Assembly: GCA_016795205.1 (NCBI GenBank)
Contig: JAEUHZ010000007.1
Coordinates: forward strand, 1 to 40,139
Direction: 5' to 3'
Length of the DNA: 40,139 nucleotides
Source: Planctomycetota bacterium
GTDB taxonomy: Bacteria > Planctomycetota > UBA1135 > GCA-002686595
Part shown: one piece after another, positions 9,030 to 22,893 of the stretch
Layout: every line of letters begins with the position of its first letter
How positions within the stretch are numbered: position 1 is the stretch's first letter
Notes under the pieces: model-generated
The model's database searches: none
Seen by the model: the letters and a program-made list of their open reading frames with translations, nothing else
Told to the model about the DNA's origin: nothing
Translations under genes and position numbers: made by a program

Positions 9030-11420
9030 CTAGACCATCTCGAAGCGTTTCCGCAGGACCCACTCGATGGAGAGGATCGCGAGGGCCAAGAGCAGCGTGC
9101 CCAGCCGGTCCCAGGCGTCGCGCAGCTCGGCGGAGATCGGCTCGCGCTGCCCCTCGCCGCCCGGGAGCTCGGCCGCCAGCTCGCGCAGCCGCGCGAGCTC
9201 GACCGCGCGGCCGCGCGTGAAGCTCGCGACGGCGCGCAGCGTGTCGGGATCGGGCGTCGGGTCGGCGTTCTCGCGCGAGGGCAGCACGACCTCGAACTCG
9301 GCGCTGGCGACGCGCCGGCCCTCGCTCTCGATCCAGGCCGCGTAGAGCCCCGGCCGCTCGACGTCGAGCGACACGCGGTACAGTCCGGCGCGCTCCGGCA
9401 CGCGCACGAGCTGCAGCGGTCGGACGTTCCCTTCCGGGTCCTGCAGGCGGGCCTCGACCGCGGGCCGCTCGGCCGGGCGGAAGTCCTCGTCGAGCACGCG
9501 GGCCTCGAGCACGACCCGTTGGTCGAGGTCGAAGGTCGACTGCGCGGCATCGAGCTGCACGCGTCGGTCGCCGCTCTTGAGGCGCCCCAGCGCCACCCAG
9601 CGGATCGCGTTGCGCCAGAAGCGCTCGTGGTAGCGGTCGCCGAACCGGTAGCGCCAGGCCCAGGTCGCATCGACGCCCAGGAACAGCGTGCGCCCGGCCG
9701 GGAAGTAGCCGGCGACGAGCAGCGGCACGCGCCCGTGGCGGTTCTCGACGTCGGGGTGACGCAGGAGCACGGTCGCGCCGGGCTTGGCGCGCGAGATCGG
9801 GTGGAACCAATAGAAGCCGCGCAGCCCGCCCTCGTCCTCCCACAGCGCGCGGTTCAAGGCCGGGTCGGGCGCGAGGCGCACGATCTCGTGGGGCAGGGCC
9901 GGGTCCTCCAGGCGCGGCCGGAACTCGCGCGTCGTGTCGGAGAGCGCGCCGGAGCCGGCACCGGCGTCGAGCACCACCGGCAGGAGCTCCTCGAGCGGCG
10001 TGCCCTGGAACGTGCGCGGGGCGTCGCTCTCGCCGGCCTGCAGGATCAAGCCGCCGCCGCGCTCGACGAACTCGCGCAGGCTGGCCAGGAACTCCTCGCA
10101 GCGCGCCGGGTCGGGCGAGATCTCGTAGGGGTTCACGTCGCCGAGGATCACGACGTCGTAGCTCTCGAGCAGGTCCTTGCGCGCCGTCGGCAGGACCTGG
10201 AGCGGCGGCAGGGCACGCGAGGATTCCTGGACGAAGTCCGGCGTTGCCGACAGCAGGAAGCACTGGACCTCGAGGTTCGCGTCCGCGCGCAGGAGCAGGT
10301 TCTTCAGGTAGCGGTACTCCCAACGCGGATAGCCGTCGACGTACAGCACGCGCACCTTCTCGGGAGCCACGTGCACGCTGACGTCGAGCTGGTTGTCGTC
10401 GCGCAGCGATTCGTCCTGGCGCGGCGGCACGCGCACGCGGAAACGACGCTCCGTGGCGCCGGGCTCCAGCGCCTCGGGCGGCGCGACGAGCACCACGCGG
10501 GCGCCCTCCTCGCCCGCCAGGGCGTCCTCCTCGACGAGCGGGCGCGGCGCGCCGCCTCCCGCGGGCAACTCCTCGAGCACGACGCGCACGCGCGCGCCGC
10601 TCTCCAGACCGCGGCCGACCACGCGCACCGCGATGGCCACCTCGTCGCCCTCCAGGACGCTGGTGGGGGCCTCGGCGAGCTCGACGATCAGGTTCTTCTC
10701 GGGCCGGGCGTCGCCCACCACGACCGTGTGCACGGGGATCCCGGCCGCGGCGGCGACGCGCGCCGCCTCCAGCACCGGCAGCCCGCCGTTCCCGCGCCCG
10801 TCCGAGAAGATCACGACGTCCGTCACGTGCCTCCCGCGGTGCATCGCCAGCGCGCCCGCGAGCGCGTCGCCCAGGTGCGTCGCGCGCCCACGCGCCGCGA
10901 GCGTGCCCAGCGTGGGCAGCGGCTCGGCGCTCTCGGCGAAGCGCAGCAGGCGCGGCACGTAGCCACCGCGCGCGAGGATCGGAGCCAGCACCTTCTCGTA
11001 GCCCGCGCGCGAGAGCTCGACGCGCTGCACGTCGGCTGGCGCGCGGCCCGCGAGCTCCGCCAAGGCGGCGCGCGCGCGCTCGTCCGCGGCGTAGGCGTCC
11101 TTGCGGCTCATGCTGGCCGAGTCGTCGACGAGCACCAGGACCTCGGCCGGCCGCACCTCCTCGCGGCGCTCGACGAACACGGGACGCGCCAGCACCGCGG
11201 CCAGCAGCGCCAGCGCCAGGAAGCGCAACGTGACCAGCACGGCGCGCGGGCCGGGCGTGAGGTCCTCGCTGCGGTAGGCGACCCACGCGACCAGCGCGAG
11301 CAGCGGCAGCACGATCAGGACGACGATCCAGGCCTCGGGCAGGTCCAGCAGCCGGAACGTCTGGCGGACGCCGGAGGAGCCGGCCGGCGCGGCCGCCTGG
11401 AGCACCAGGGCCAGGCTCAT
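9030..11420 (-). CDS. VWA-domain membrane protein with glutamine amidotransferase-like region
   Basis: A protein of 796 residues. Two membrane helices (about 30-50 and 60-80) precede a von Willebrand A domain whose metal-site motif DxSxS is seen at residues 99-103 (DDSAS). A middle region (YDVVILGDVNPYEI, then a conserved FVERGGGLIL strand-turn) resembles the class I glutamine amidotransferase-like fold often found in these proteins, without an obvious catalytic triad. A final hydrophobic helix lies near the C-terminus (LLLALAILSIEWVL). The start ATG at 11420 overlaps the stop of batA as ATGA, which decides it over a longer frame extension. It is likely an inner-membrane partner of the BatA-like protein and a client of the MoxR ATPase; that is family knowledge plus context. 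Confidence 0.85.
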   Translation of the reverse strand: MSLALVLQAAAPAGSSGVRQTFRLLDLPEAWIVVLIVLPLLALVAWVAYRSEDLTPGPRAVLVTLRFLALALLAAVLARPVFVERREEVRPAEVLVLVDDSASMSRKDAYAADERARAALAELAGRAPADVQRVELSRAGYEKVLAPILARGGYVPRLLRFAESAEPLPTLGTLAARGRATHLGDALAGALAMHRGRHVTDVVIFSDGRGNGGLPVLEAARVAAAAGIPVHTVVVGDARPEKNLIVELAEAPTSVLEGDEVAIAVRVVGRGLESGARVRVVLEELPAGGGAPRPLVEEDALAGEEGARVVLVAPPEALEPGATERRFRVRVPPRQDESLRDDNQLDVSVHVAPEKVRVLYVDGYPRWEYRYLKNLLLRADANLEVQCFLLSATPDFVQESSRALPPLQVLPTARKDLLESYDVVILGDVNPYEISPDPARCEEFLASLREFVERGGGLILQAGESDAPRTFQGTPLEELLPVVLDAGAGSGALSDTTREFRPRLEDPALPHEIVRLAPDPALNRALWEDEGGLRGFYWFHPISRAKPGATVLLRHPDVENRHGRVPLLVAGYFPAGRTLFLGVDATWAWRYRFGDRYHERFWRNAIRWVALGRLKSGDRRVQLDAAQSTFDLDQRVVLEARVLDEDFRPAERPAVEARLQDPEGNVRPLQLVRVPERAGLYRVSLDVERPGLYAAWIESEGRRVASAEFEVVLPSRENADPTPDPDTLRAVASFTRGRAVELARLRELAAELPGGEGQREPISAELRDAWDRLGTLLLALAILSIEWVLRKRFEMV

Positions 11421-13654
11421 GCGCGCACCCTCCGGCGCCGCCCGATCCACGCGCCCCACAGCGACTCGAGCACCAGGAACGCGAGGCACAGGCCGGCCAG
11501 CGCGCGCCACAGCTCGCCGCGGCGCGGCGCGTCGGCGTCGGAGCCGCGCTCGTCGTCCTGACCGGTGAGCACGGCGCTGAGCGCCGGGTGCACGCCGGAG
11601 AGCTCGGCCGGCGCGAGGCGCTCGAGGTCGCCTTCAGCGGGGTCGATCGCCAGGGCGAAGGACAGCGCGCCGGCGCCTTCGGTTTCCAGACGGTAGAGGC
11701 CGCTCGTCTCGACGTCGCGGCCCTGCACGAGCGGCAGCCGCCAGCGACCGCCGGCGGCCGCCTGCGGCTCGCCCTCCAGGGCGCGACGCGAGCCGTCGGG
11801 GCGCACGAGCGTCACCCCGCGCGGGAACGTGCCGACCTCGGCCGCGATCGGCGTGCCGACCGGCAGGTTGCGTGGCGTGCCTTCCGAGGCGCGCGCATGG
11901 CGCAGGAGCTCGTGCACGAGCGGCACGAGCGTCGCGGGCGACTGCGAGAGCCGGGTCCAGGCCGGGTCGATCGTGCTGGTCCACAGGAACACCTTGCCCC
12001 GGTCGTAGGCGCGCTCCACGAGCAACGCGCTCGAAGCCGCGTCGTCCAGCGTCGCCAGCGCGCGCGCGCCGGGGACCGGCCGCGTGGTGAAGAACTCGTA
12101 GACCGGGACCTCGGTCAAGAGCGGTTGGAAGCGCGGGTCGGCGAAGAACACGAGTGCCGGGTGGTCCTCGACGAAGCTCTTCACGCGCTGCCACGACTGC
12201 GCGCGCGAGCGGACCGCGGTGCGCGTGCCGATCTCGGCCGGCAGGAGCCCACTGCCGTCGGCGCGCCAGGCGCGCGCGTTCCAACTGGCGGGGTCGGTGC
12301 GGTCGCCGAGGCTCACGATGAGCGCGCCACCCGAGGCCACCCAGGCCTCGAGGCGCTCCACCGCGGCCGCGGGGAGGCTCTCCACGTTCGCCAGCCACAC
12401 GACGTCGTAGGCCTGCGGATCGCCGGCCGTCGTGCCCAGCTCCTCCGGGAGGATCGTGCGCGGCTCGAAGGGCGCGGCCCGTCCGATGCCGCCGCCGTCG
12501 TCGATCGGCGGCTCGAGCACCGCTCGCAGGTAGCCGACCTCGTCCTCCTCGAGCACCGCGCCCGGCGCGCCGTTCACGAGCAGCACGCGCAGGGGCGGCG
12601 GGACGGACAGCACGTGAGCGCGCTGGTTGTCGAGCGGCAGCTTGTCGCCGTCCTCGACCCGCGCGCGCAGCGTGTGCTCGCCGGCGCGCGCGAAGGAGAT
12701 GGCGAACACGGCCTCGGCGCGGCCCTGCGCGGGGACGTCGACGATCTGGGCCGGGCGACGCTCGCCGTCGACCTCGAGCGCTACCCGCACGCCGCTGCGG
12801 GTCTCCGGGCCGAAGTTGCGGATCTCGACGCGCACGTCGGTGGCGGCCAACGGTCCGAGCACGCGCGCCGCCGGCCCCAAGGCCGCGATGCCCAGGTTCT
12901 GGGGCCGGGTGGGCGCGGTCGAGGCATCCTCGACGAGCACGCGCACGCCCAGCTCGTGCAACCGGTCGAGCGCCTCGGTGAGCGGCTCGCGCCCCTCGGG
13001 CGGACCCGCAGGCAGGAACGAACGCCGCTGGAGGTCCGTGAGCAGGCGCACCTCGAGCGCACCGCGCGCGCCCAAGGCGTTCTCGCGCTGGGCCGAACTC
13101 ACGGCCTCGGAGAGCGCGGCGGCCAGGTCGAGCGGCTCTTCCGTGGGGGCGAAGGCGTCCAGGATCTGGGCCGCTGCCTCGGGCGAGGTCCAGGGCGACG
13201 TGCGCGGATAGCCTCCCGCCAGCACGACCAAGGCCCGGTCGCCGCGCGGGCCCGACAGTCCGCGCAGCAGCTCCCGGGAGCGCGCGACGGCGCGCTCGAA
13301 GCTGGTCTCGACACCCTCGCGCCAGCCCATCGAGGCCGAGCCGTCGACCACCAGCACGAGATCGCGCCGCGTCTCCGTGATGCCCGAGAGCAGCCCGGCC
13401 TCACCGCTGAAGGGCCGCGCCACGGCCAGGGCCAGGAGCGCGATCGCCGCAGTGCGCAGGAACAGGAGCAGCCAATTCTCCAGGCGCACACGGCGCCGGG
13501 TCTTGCGGTGGGCCTCGAGCACGAACCGCATCGCGGCCCAGCGCAGCGGCTTGTGCCGGCGGCGGTTCAGGATGTGGATCACGAGCGGCACGACGGCCAG
13601 CGCCGTGGCCGCCACCAGGCCCGCATTCACGAAGCCGCCGATCCAGCCGCCCAT
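11417..13654 (-). CDS. batA: BatA-type aerotolerance regulator with VWA domain
   Basis: A protein of 745 residues. The N-terminus carries the BatA signature: a hydrophobic helix followed by HILNRRRHKPLRWAAMRF (residues 27-44) and a second helix at about 61-80. A VWA metal-site DGSAS follows at residues 104-108. The central part contains an amidotransferase-like fold (VVWLANVESL, then GGALIVSLGD), and the C-terminus ends in a membrane helix with a basic tail. BatA-like proteins work with MoxR ATPases and DUF58 proteins in envelope stress or protein maturation in other bacteria. The ATG at 13654 is 2 bases after the stop of the DUF58 gene, and the stop overlaps the next start as ATGA. The frame is open upstream of 13654, but that stretch is antisense-like noise in the moxR and DUF58 genes. 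Confidence 0.88.
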   Translation of the reverse strand: MGGWIGGFVNAGLVAATALAVVPLVIHILNRRRHKPLRWAAMRFVLEAHRKTRRRVRLENWLLLFLRTAAIALLALAVARPFSGEAGLLSGITETRRDLVLVVDGSASMGWREGVETSFERAVARSRELLRGLSGPRGDRALVVLAGGYPRTSPWTSPEAAAQILDAFAPTEEPLDLAAALSEAVSSAQRENALGARGALEVRLLTDLQRRSFLPAGPPEGREPLTEALDRLHELGVRVLVEDASTAPTRPQNLGIAALGPAARVLGPLAATDVRVEIRNFGPETRSGVRVALEVDGERRPAQIVDVPAQGRAEAVFAISFARAGEHTLRARVEDGDKLPLDNQRAHVLSVPPPLRVLLVNGAPGAVLEEDEVGYLRAVLEPPIDDGGGIGRAAPFEPRTILPEELGTTAGDPQAYDVVWLANVESLPAAAVERLEAWVASGGALIVSLGDRTDPASWNARAWRADGSGLLPAEIGTRTAVRSRAQSWQRVKSFVEDHPALVFFADPRFQPLLTEVPVYEFFTTRPVPGARALATLDDAASSALLVERAYDRGKVFLWTSTIDPAWTRLSQSPATLVPLVHELLRHARASEGTPRNLPVGTPIAAEVGTFPRGVTLVRPDGSRRALEGEPQAAAGGRWRLPLVQGRDVETSGLYRLETEGAGALSFALAIDPAEGDLERLAPAELSGVHPALSAVLTGQDDERGSDADAPRRGELWRALAGLCLAFLVLESLWGAWIGRRRRVRA

Positions 13655-13656
13655 GG

Positions 13657-14565
13657 CTAGCGTCGCCCTCCGCGCGCGCGCGCCGAGCGATGGGCGAGGT
13701 AGGTCGAGAGCACGGCGTCGAGGCCCTGCGCGGTCGAGATCGGCACGACGTCCACCGCCAGGATGGCGGCCTGGCGCGCGAGCTCCTTCTGGTGGGCGCC
13801 GAGCGCCTCCAAGTAGGCCTCGCGGATGGCGCGTGCATCGACCTTCTGGAGGCCGCTGGACTCGAGGCCCTCGAGCTTGAGCAGTCCGTTGAAGTCGAAG
13901 GCCAGCTCCTCGGCGTCGAGGATCTGGAACACGATCGGCTCGTGGCCGGAGTGCACCAGGCGCCGCAGCCCCTGCGTGATCGCGCCCACGTCGTCGAAGA
14001 AGTCCGAGAAGAGGCACACGATCCCGCGCTGCTTCAGCTTGGGGGCGAGCCACTCGACGATCGCGCCGATGCCCGTCGGTCCGGCCGGCTCGGCCTTCTC
14101 GAGCGTCTCGAGGATCTCCTTGCGCTGCAGCGCGCCGTTGCCGGGCCGGACCTTGGCGCGCAGCTCGCGGTCGAACAGCACCAGGCCGGCCGTGTCGCGC
14201 TGCGACAGGACCAGGTGCGCCAGCGAGGCCGCGCACCAGCGCGCGTAGTCGAACTTGGACCAGGGCGTGCTGCCGTAGGCCATCGACTCGCTGGCGTCGA
14301 CGAGCAGGTGGCAGACGAGGTTCGTCTCCTCGACGTACTGCTTCACGACCAGGCGGTCCTGGCGCGCGAAGACCTTCCAGTCGACGCGGCGCAGGTCGTC
14401 TCCCGGCACGTACTCGCGGTGCTGGGCGAACTCGACGGAGCTGCCCAGGCGCGCGGAGCGGTGCTGGCCCGCCATGAACCCCTCGACGACCGTGCGGGCG
14501 ACGAGGCTCAAGGAGGCGAGGCGGTCGAGGACCGCCGGATCCAGCGCCGAGACTCCCTGGGCCAT
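13657..14565 (-). CDS. DUF58 domain protein
   Basis: A protein of 302 residues, a usual length for DUF58 proteins. The family hallmarks are plain: GQHRSARLGSSVEFAQHREY followed by PGDDLRRVDWKVFAR (residues about 33-67), then the VWA-like strand LLVDASESM. DUF58 proteins are encoded beside MoxR ATPases throughout bacteria and probably form part of the same complex. It starts 6 bases after moxR stops and ends 2 bases before batA starts, so the three are almost certainly co-transcribed. The stop is TAG. No membrane helix is evident, so it is probably cytoplasmic or peripheral. Function beyond the family association is not known. Confidence 0.93.
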   Translation of the reverse strand: MAQGVSALDPAVLDRLASLSLVARTVVEGFMAGQHRSARLGSSVEFAQHREYVPGDDLRRVDWKVFARQDRLVVKQYVEETNLVCHLLVDASESMAYGSTPWSKFDYARWCAASLAHLVLSQRDTAGLVLFDRELRAKVRPGNGALQRKEILETLEKAEPAGPTGIGAIVEWLAPKLKQRGIVCLFSDFFDDVGAITQGLRRLVHSGHEPIVFQILDAEELAFDFNGLLKLEGLESSGLQKVDARAIREAYLEALGAHQKELARQAAILAVDVVPISTAQGLDAVLSTYLAHRSARARGGRR

Positions 14566-14571
14566 GCCGGA

Positions 14572-15609
<1,038 letters not shown>

Positions 15610-15826
15610 GGCGTGGCTTCGGTTGGGAGTCGGGCCCGGGCGGGATCCGGACGGGCGGAAGGGGCGCGGGCGGAGCACGGTCCGACGGGCGCGGAATCCG
15701 TTTCCTCCTATCGTCCGGCGGCCCGCCGGTCTCGCGGGCCACCCTCCGACATCTTCGCGTTCCGCGCACCGTACTCGCGCCGTGCGAGTCCTGCGAGGAG
15801 GCTTTCGAAAGCCTTTCCGGGCGGGC
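15610..15826 (-). other. intergenic region upstream of moxR with two inverted repeats
   Basis: This 217-base gap separates the propeller gene that ends at 15827 from moxR, both on the minus strand. It holds a 16-base perfect palindrome AGGCTTTCGAAAGCCT (15799-15814) and a 7-bp hairpin GGCCCGC/GCGGGCC with a 7-base loop (15720-15740). An AGGAGG on the minus strand lies near 15700, too far from the moxR ATG to serve it. The region should contain the upstream gene's end signal and the moxR promoter, but no convincing -35/-10 pair is visible. Confidence 0.45.
15799..15814 (-). terminator. palindrome after the propeller gene, possible terminator
   Basis: The perfect palindrome AGGCTTTCGAAAGCCT lies 13 bases past the stop of the gene ending at 15827. 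It could fold into a short hairpin on the minus transcript but no U-tract follows, so termination is uncertain. It could also be a protein-binding site for the moxR operon. Confidence 0.3.
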
Positions 15827-17863
15827 TCAGCGCGTCCTGAGCAGCGCGACGCGGGCCGGCCCAGCGACCCAGATCGCGTCCGCGCCCAGGGTCGGTCGCG
15901 CGAGCGCGGTGCAGCGCGCGAACGCGGCGCGCGGACCGAGGTCGAGGTCCGCTCGCACCCGGAGCGCGTCGTCCAGGATCCAGGCGCGTCCGCCGGCGGT
16001 CGCGATCCAGCCACCCGCCACCGCGGCGCCCGCGACCGCTCCGCGCTCCAGCGCGGCGAAGGGCAGCTCGGCGGAGCTCGCCACGAACCCGGCTGCCAGC
16101 TCCTCGCGGATCAAGCGCGCGCCCCGCGCGCCGGGGGCGAACGCGAGCCGGGTCCGCCCGTCCCCACCCAGCGGCAGGCGAGCCTCGCCGAGCAGCTCGG
16201 GAGCGCCGGCGAGGAGCCCCGCGCCGGCCGCGTCGGGGGAGGCCCAGAGCGCGAGCTGGGCCTCGGCGGCCACCGCCGGTGCGACCCACACGACGCCCTG
16301 CGTCGTCGCCAGCCCGCCCGCGCCGGACGCGCGGGCCGCGCCGCGGGCCGTGCGCAACGTCCAGGCGAGCCGGCCGTCGAGCGCGTCGACGAGCGCGAGC
16401 GCGCCGAGCCCGGTGTCGATCGCGACGAGCCCGTCGGGTGTCGCGACGGGCGGCGGGCTCGGGAGGCTCGTCGGCTCGGCCGGGGTCAGCCGGCCGCGGT
16501 CGCGGCCGCGCGCCGTGGCGCCGGTCGCCAGGCGCCGCGCCCAGCGCAGCGCGCCATCGCGCGGGTCGAACGCCGCGCACCAGGCTGCGCTGCGCGCTTC
16601 GTCGAGCGTGGCGTTCCCGGCCTCGTCGCGCGGCCAGGCGCGGACGTGGACGACGAGCACATCGAGCACGAACAGCGGGCCCGGTTGGAACTCGAGCAGC
16701 GCTGGACCGCCCGCGACGGCTGGCCCCTCGACGCGCAGCCCGTCGCGGACCAGCCCGTCCGAATCCCGGGCCCAGGCGATCCGCGGCGCGGCTCCGTCCT
16801 CGACCACGGCCAGCGCGTTGCCGCGCTCCTCGCGCGCACGCCCCGCGACGAGCCCGACGCGCGCACCGTCGGTCGCGATCCGTTCGTCCCAGAGCGCGGC
16901 GGGCTCCGAGAACGCCGGCGGGGTCTCGACCCCCGCGGCGCGCAGGGCCGCGCGGACGTCGAGCGCGCGCTGCGCGCGTCCCGCGGCGTCGAGACGCACG
17001 AGCTGCCCGCGGGCGTGGAGCCAGACGTCGGTCGCGAGCTCCGCCGGGCCGTCGGCGGCCGAAGCGAACGCCAGGCCGGGGATCGCCGCGTCGCGCGCCT
17101 CGCCCGTGGGCCCGAGATCGAGCGCCGCCACGAGCTCCAGGTCGAACAGGCCCGGGCCGCCCCGCGCCCCGCCGAAGGGCGCCGTGGACGGACGGGCGGC
17201 GATCGCCGCGTGGAGCGCGCGGTCGTCGTGCGCGGCGTGACCCGCCGCGCGCGACGCCCAGGCGCCGGCCGCGAGCGGCTCGCCGCGCTCCGCCGCCAGG
17301 TCGCACAGGATCAGCGCCGCGCGCGCCGCGGCGCGCGTCGCGAGGAACTCGCGCTCGACGCGCGCGAGGGCCACGGGCGAGGCCCCGGCTGCGGCGATCT
17401 CGCGCTCGGCCAGCGGCTCGAAGCGACCCCGCCAGGCGGCGCGGCCGTCGTCGCCGAGCGCCGCGAGCCGACGCTGGACGGCGTGGCGCGCATCCTCCGC
17501 CCGCCGCGCGAGCGTCCCGTCCGGGTCCGCGCCCAGAAAGGGCGGCGGTGCGACGAGCACACCCGCGCCACCGTCCTGCGCGACGCTCGCGGCCACGAGC
17601 GCCGCCCGCCAGGCGTCGAAGGCCGGCTCGCCCCGGCCCTCGCGCCAGGCCAGGTCGCCCTCGAGCAGTGCTCCCAGCGCACGCTCGTCGCCGTCGAACG
17701 CCACGCTGGCGTCCGGCGGACCCTCGACGACCTCCGGGGGCGCGGGTGCTTGAGCGCGGGCGAGCGAGCCAACGGCGAGCACGAGGCCGACCGGCATCCG
17801 CGCGTGGAGCGGAGCCCCGCCGGCCGAGAGGCCCCAGAGCCCCACTGCCGCACCCCGGTTCAC
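15827..17863 (-). CDS. secreted PQQ-like beta-propeller protein
   Basis: A protein of 678 residues from a GTG at 17863 that forms a GTGA overlap with the upstream septum-protein gene. An ATG at 17797 (residue 23) would give a cleaner signal peptide, MPVGLVLAVGSLARAQA, so either start is possible. After the signal come helical TPR-like segments (about 60-210), then beta-propeller repeats with PQQ-like signatures such as DGALRWARRL and DGRLAWTLRT. The arrangement parallels the first half of the 1543-residue protein at 4389-9020, suggesting a distant paralogue. It is the last gene of the enolase/FtsB-like cluster. Function is unknown; a periplasmic scaffold role is the usual guess for such propellers. 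Confidence 0.8.
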   Translation of the reverse strand: MNRGAAVGLWGLSAGGAPLHARMPVGLVLAVGSLARAQAPAPPEVVEGPPDASVAFDGDERALGALLEGDLAWREGRGEPAFDAWRAALVAASVAQDGGAGVLVAPPPFLGADPDGTLARRAEDARHAVQRRLAALGDDGRAAWRGRFEPLAEREIAAAGASPVALARVEREFLATRAAARAALILCDLAAERGEPLAAGAWASRAAGHAAHDDRALHAAIAARPSTAPFGGARGGPGLFDLELVAALDLGPTGEARDAAIPGLAFASAADGPAELATDVWLHARGQLVRLDAAGRAQRALDVRAALRAAGVETPPAFSEPAALWDERIATDGARVGLVAGRAREERGNALAVVEDGAAPRIAWARDSDGLVRDGLRVEGPAVAGGPALLEFQPGPLFVLDVLVVHVRAWPRDEAGNATLDEARSAAWCAAFDPRDGALRWARRLATGATARGRDRGRLTPAEPTSLPSPPPVATPDGLVAIDTGLGALALVDALDGRLAWTLRTARGAARASGAGGLATTQGVVWVAPAVAAEAQLALWASPDAAGAGLLAGAPELLGEARLPLGGDGRTRLAFAPGARGARLIREELAAGFVASSAELPFAALERGAVAGAAVAGGWIATAGGRAWILDDALRVRADLDLGPRAAFARCTALARPTLGADAIWVAGPARVALLRTR

Positions 17864-18233
17864 GAGCCGGGCGGTTCGGAGCGGACCGCCCGGCGCAGCC
17901 GGTCCTGTCGTTCGCGGTAGATCGGGTCGCGGCGCGCGACGAGCTGCAGCTCGTAGGCCTGGACCTGGGCCCGGTTCGCGTCGCGCCGGGCCTCGAGGAC
18001 CTCGGCGGCGCTGGCCAGGCGCTGGGCTTCGCGCAGCGCGGGGCGCAGTCCCAGGAACGCGACCTGCGCGAACAGCCCCAGGGCGGCGAACACGGGCAGC
18101 CAGTAGGCGACGCGGCCGGCGAGCGCACCCAGCGCCGAGCGCGGCCTGGACTCGGGTGCGGGACGCGCGAGCGCAGCCTCGGCGACCGTGCCGCGCGCCG
18201 ACGCGCCCGCGGGCGCAGTGCGGACGGGATCCA

Positions 18234-18234
<1 letters not shown>
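17860..18234 (-). CDS. FtsB/DivIC-like septum formation initiator
   Basis: A small protein of 124 residues. A Pro/Ala-rich cytoplasmic tail (about 1-37) is followed by one membrane helix (about 43-64, WLPVFAALGLFAQVAFLGL). A coiled coil of about 50 residues then ends in RRDPIYRERQDRLRR, which resembles the conserved end of FtsB/DivIC coiled coils. The start shares one base with the enolase stop (TGATG), and its stop overlaps the next gene as GTGA. The enolase-ftsB order is the same as in E. coli, which supports the assignment. It would join FtsL and FtsQ/DivIB at the division site if the assignment holds. Planctomycetes divide without FtsZ in many cases, so the role here may differ. Confidence 0.75.
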
Positions 18235-21879
<3,645 letters not shown>

Positions 21880-21889
<10 letters not shown>

Positions 21890-22821
21890 ACGGCCCGACG
21901 TTCCGGGCCCGGGCTCCGGCCAAGGTCAACCTGACGTTGGAGGTCCTGGCGCGGCGCCCCGATGGCTACCACGAGATCCGCTCCTGGATGCTCGCGCTCG
22001 ACCTCCACGATCGGGTCGCCGTGCGCCGGGACGACTCCGCCGGCGTGCGGCTCACCGTGCGCGGAGCAGCCGCCTCGCCGGACGTGCCGGCGGACGAGCG
22101 CAACCTCGCCGCGCGCGCCGGTCGGGCGGCGCTCGAGCGTGCGCGTGCGCGCGGCCTGTGGGGGGCGGGGACCGGGCTCCTGATCGAGCTCGAGAAGGCC
22201 ATCCCGAGCCAGGCCGGGCTCGGCGGCGGTTCCTCGGATGCGGCGGCCGCCTGGGCCGCTGCGTGCGCCGCCCTCGGGTACCAGCCGACGGAGCCCGAGG
22301 CGGAACAGGTGCTCGCGGGGCTCGGTTCCGATTGCGTCTTCTTCCACAAGGCGCGCGAGGGAATCGGAATCGCATCCGGTCGGGGCGAGGTCGTGGAACG
22401 CGTGCGGGCCCTGGCTCCGCCGTGGTGGGTGGCCTTGATCGTGCCCGCCTGCGGCGCGCCGACCGCCGCGGTCTACGCGCGGGCCTTGCCGCGCGATCCC
22501 GCACGGCCTAGCTTGCGCCCGGATCTTGCTCAATCCGCACGCCATGCTGCCCAGCACCTCGAGAACGACCTGGAACGCGCCGCGCTCGCCGCGGTGGCGG
22601 AGCTCGCGCGCTGGCGCGAGCTCCTCGACGCGGCGGGCGCGGGGGCCTGGCGACTCGCAGGCAGCGGCTCCGCGTGGTTCGGCCTCTACGACGACGAGCG
22701 CGAGGCGCGGGCGGAGCTCGCGGCCGTGGCCACGCGCGCGGCGCGCTGCGGCCTGGGCACGCGCCTCACGCGTGTCGTCCGCGCTGCGGGACACGGCGCG
22801 GGCCTGGCTCCGGAAAGTTGA
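21880..22821 (+). CDS. ispE: 4-diphosphocytidyl-2-C-methyl-D-erythritol kinase
   Basis: A protein of 313 residues of the GHMP kinase family, acting in the methylerythritol phosphate pathway to isopentenyl diphosphate. The N-terminal substrate motif APAKVNLTLEVLARRPDGYH, the ATP-binding loop PSQAGLGGGSSDAAAAW (109-125) and the C-terminal AGSGSAWFG are all present. The ATG at 21880 overlaps the end of folK-panC by 10 bases. A GTG at 21886 would overlap as GTGA and is an alternative start that loses only two residues. The downstream spoVG gene follows after 72 bases. The ispE-spoVG order is one I associate with planctomycetes, from memory. Confidence 0.95.
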
Positions 22822-22893
22822 ACCGCGTCCGTCGGCCGCCACGGATTCCGCGCCGTGCGATCAGCGCAGCCGGTGGGTCGAGGCGGTCCGTCC

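Noticed and set aside
5037..11561. A 2174-codon open frame on the plus strand
   Set aside because: It is antisense to the propeller and VWA genes, has Arg/Ala/Gln-rich shadow composition and no family motifs. High GC suppresses stop codons in this frame.
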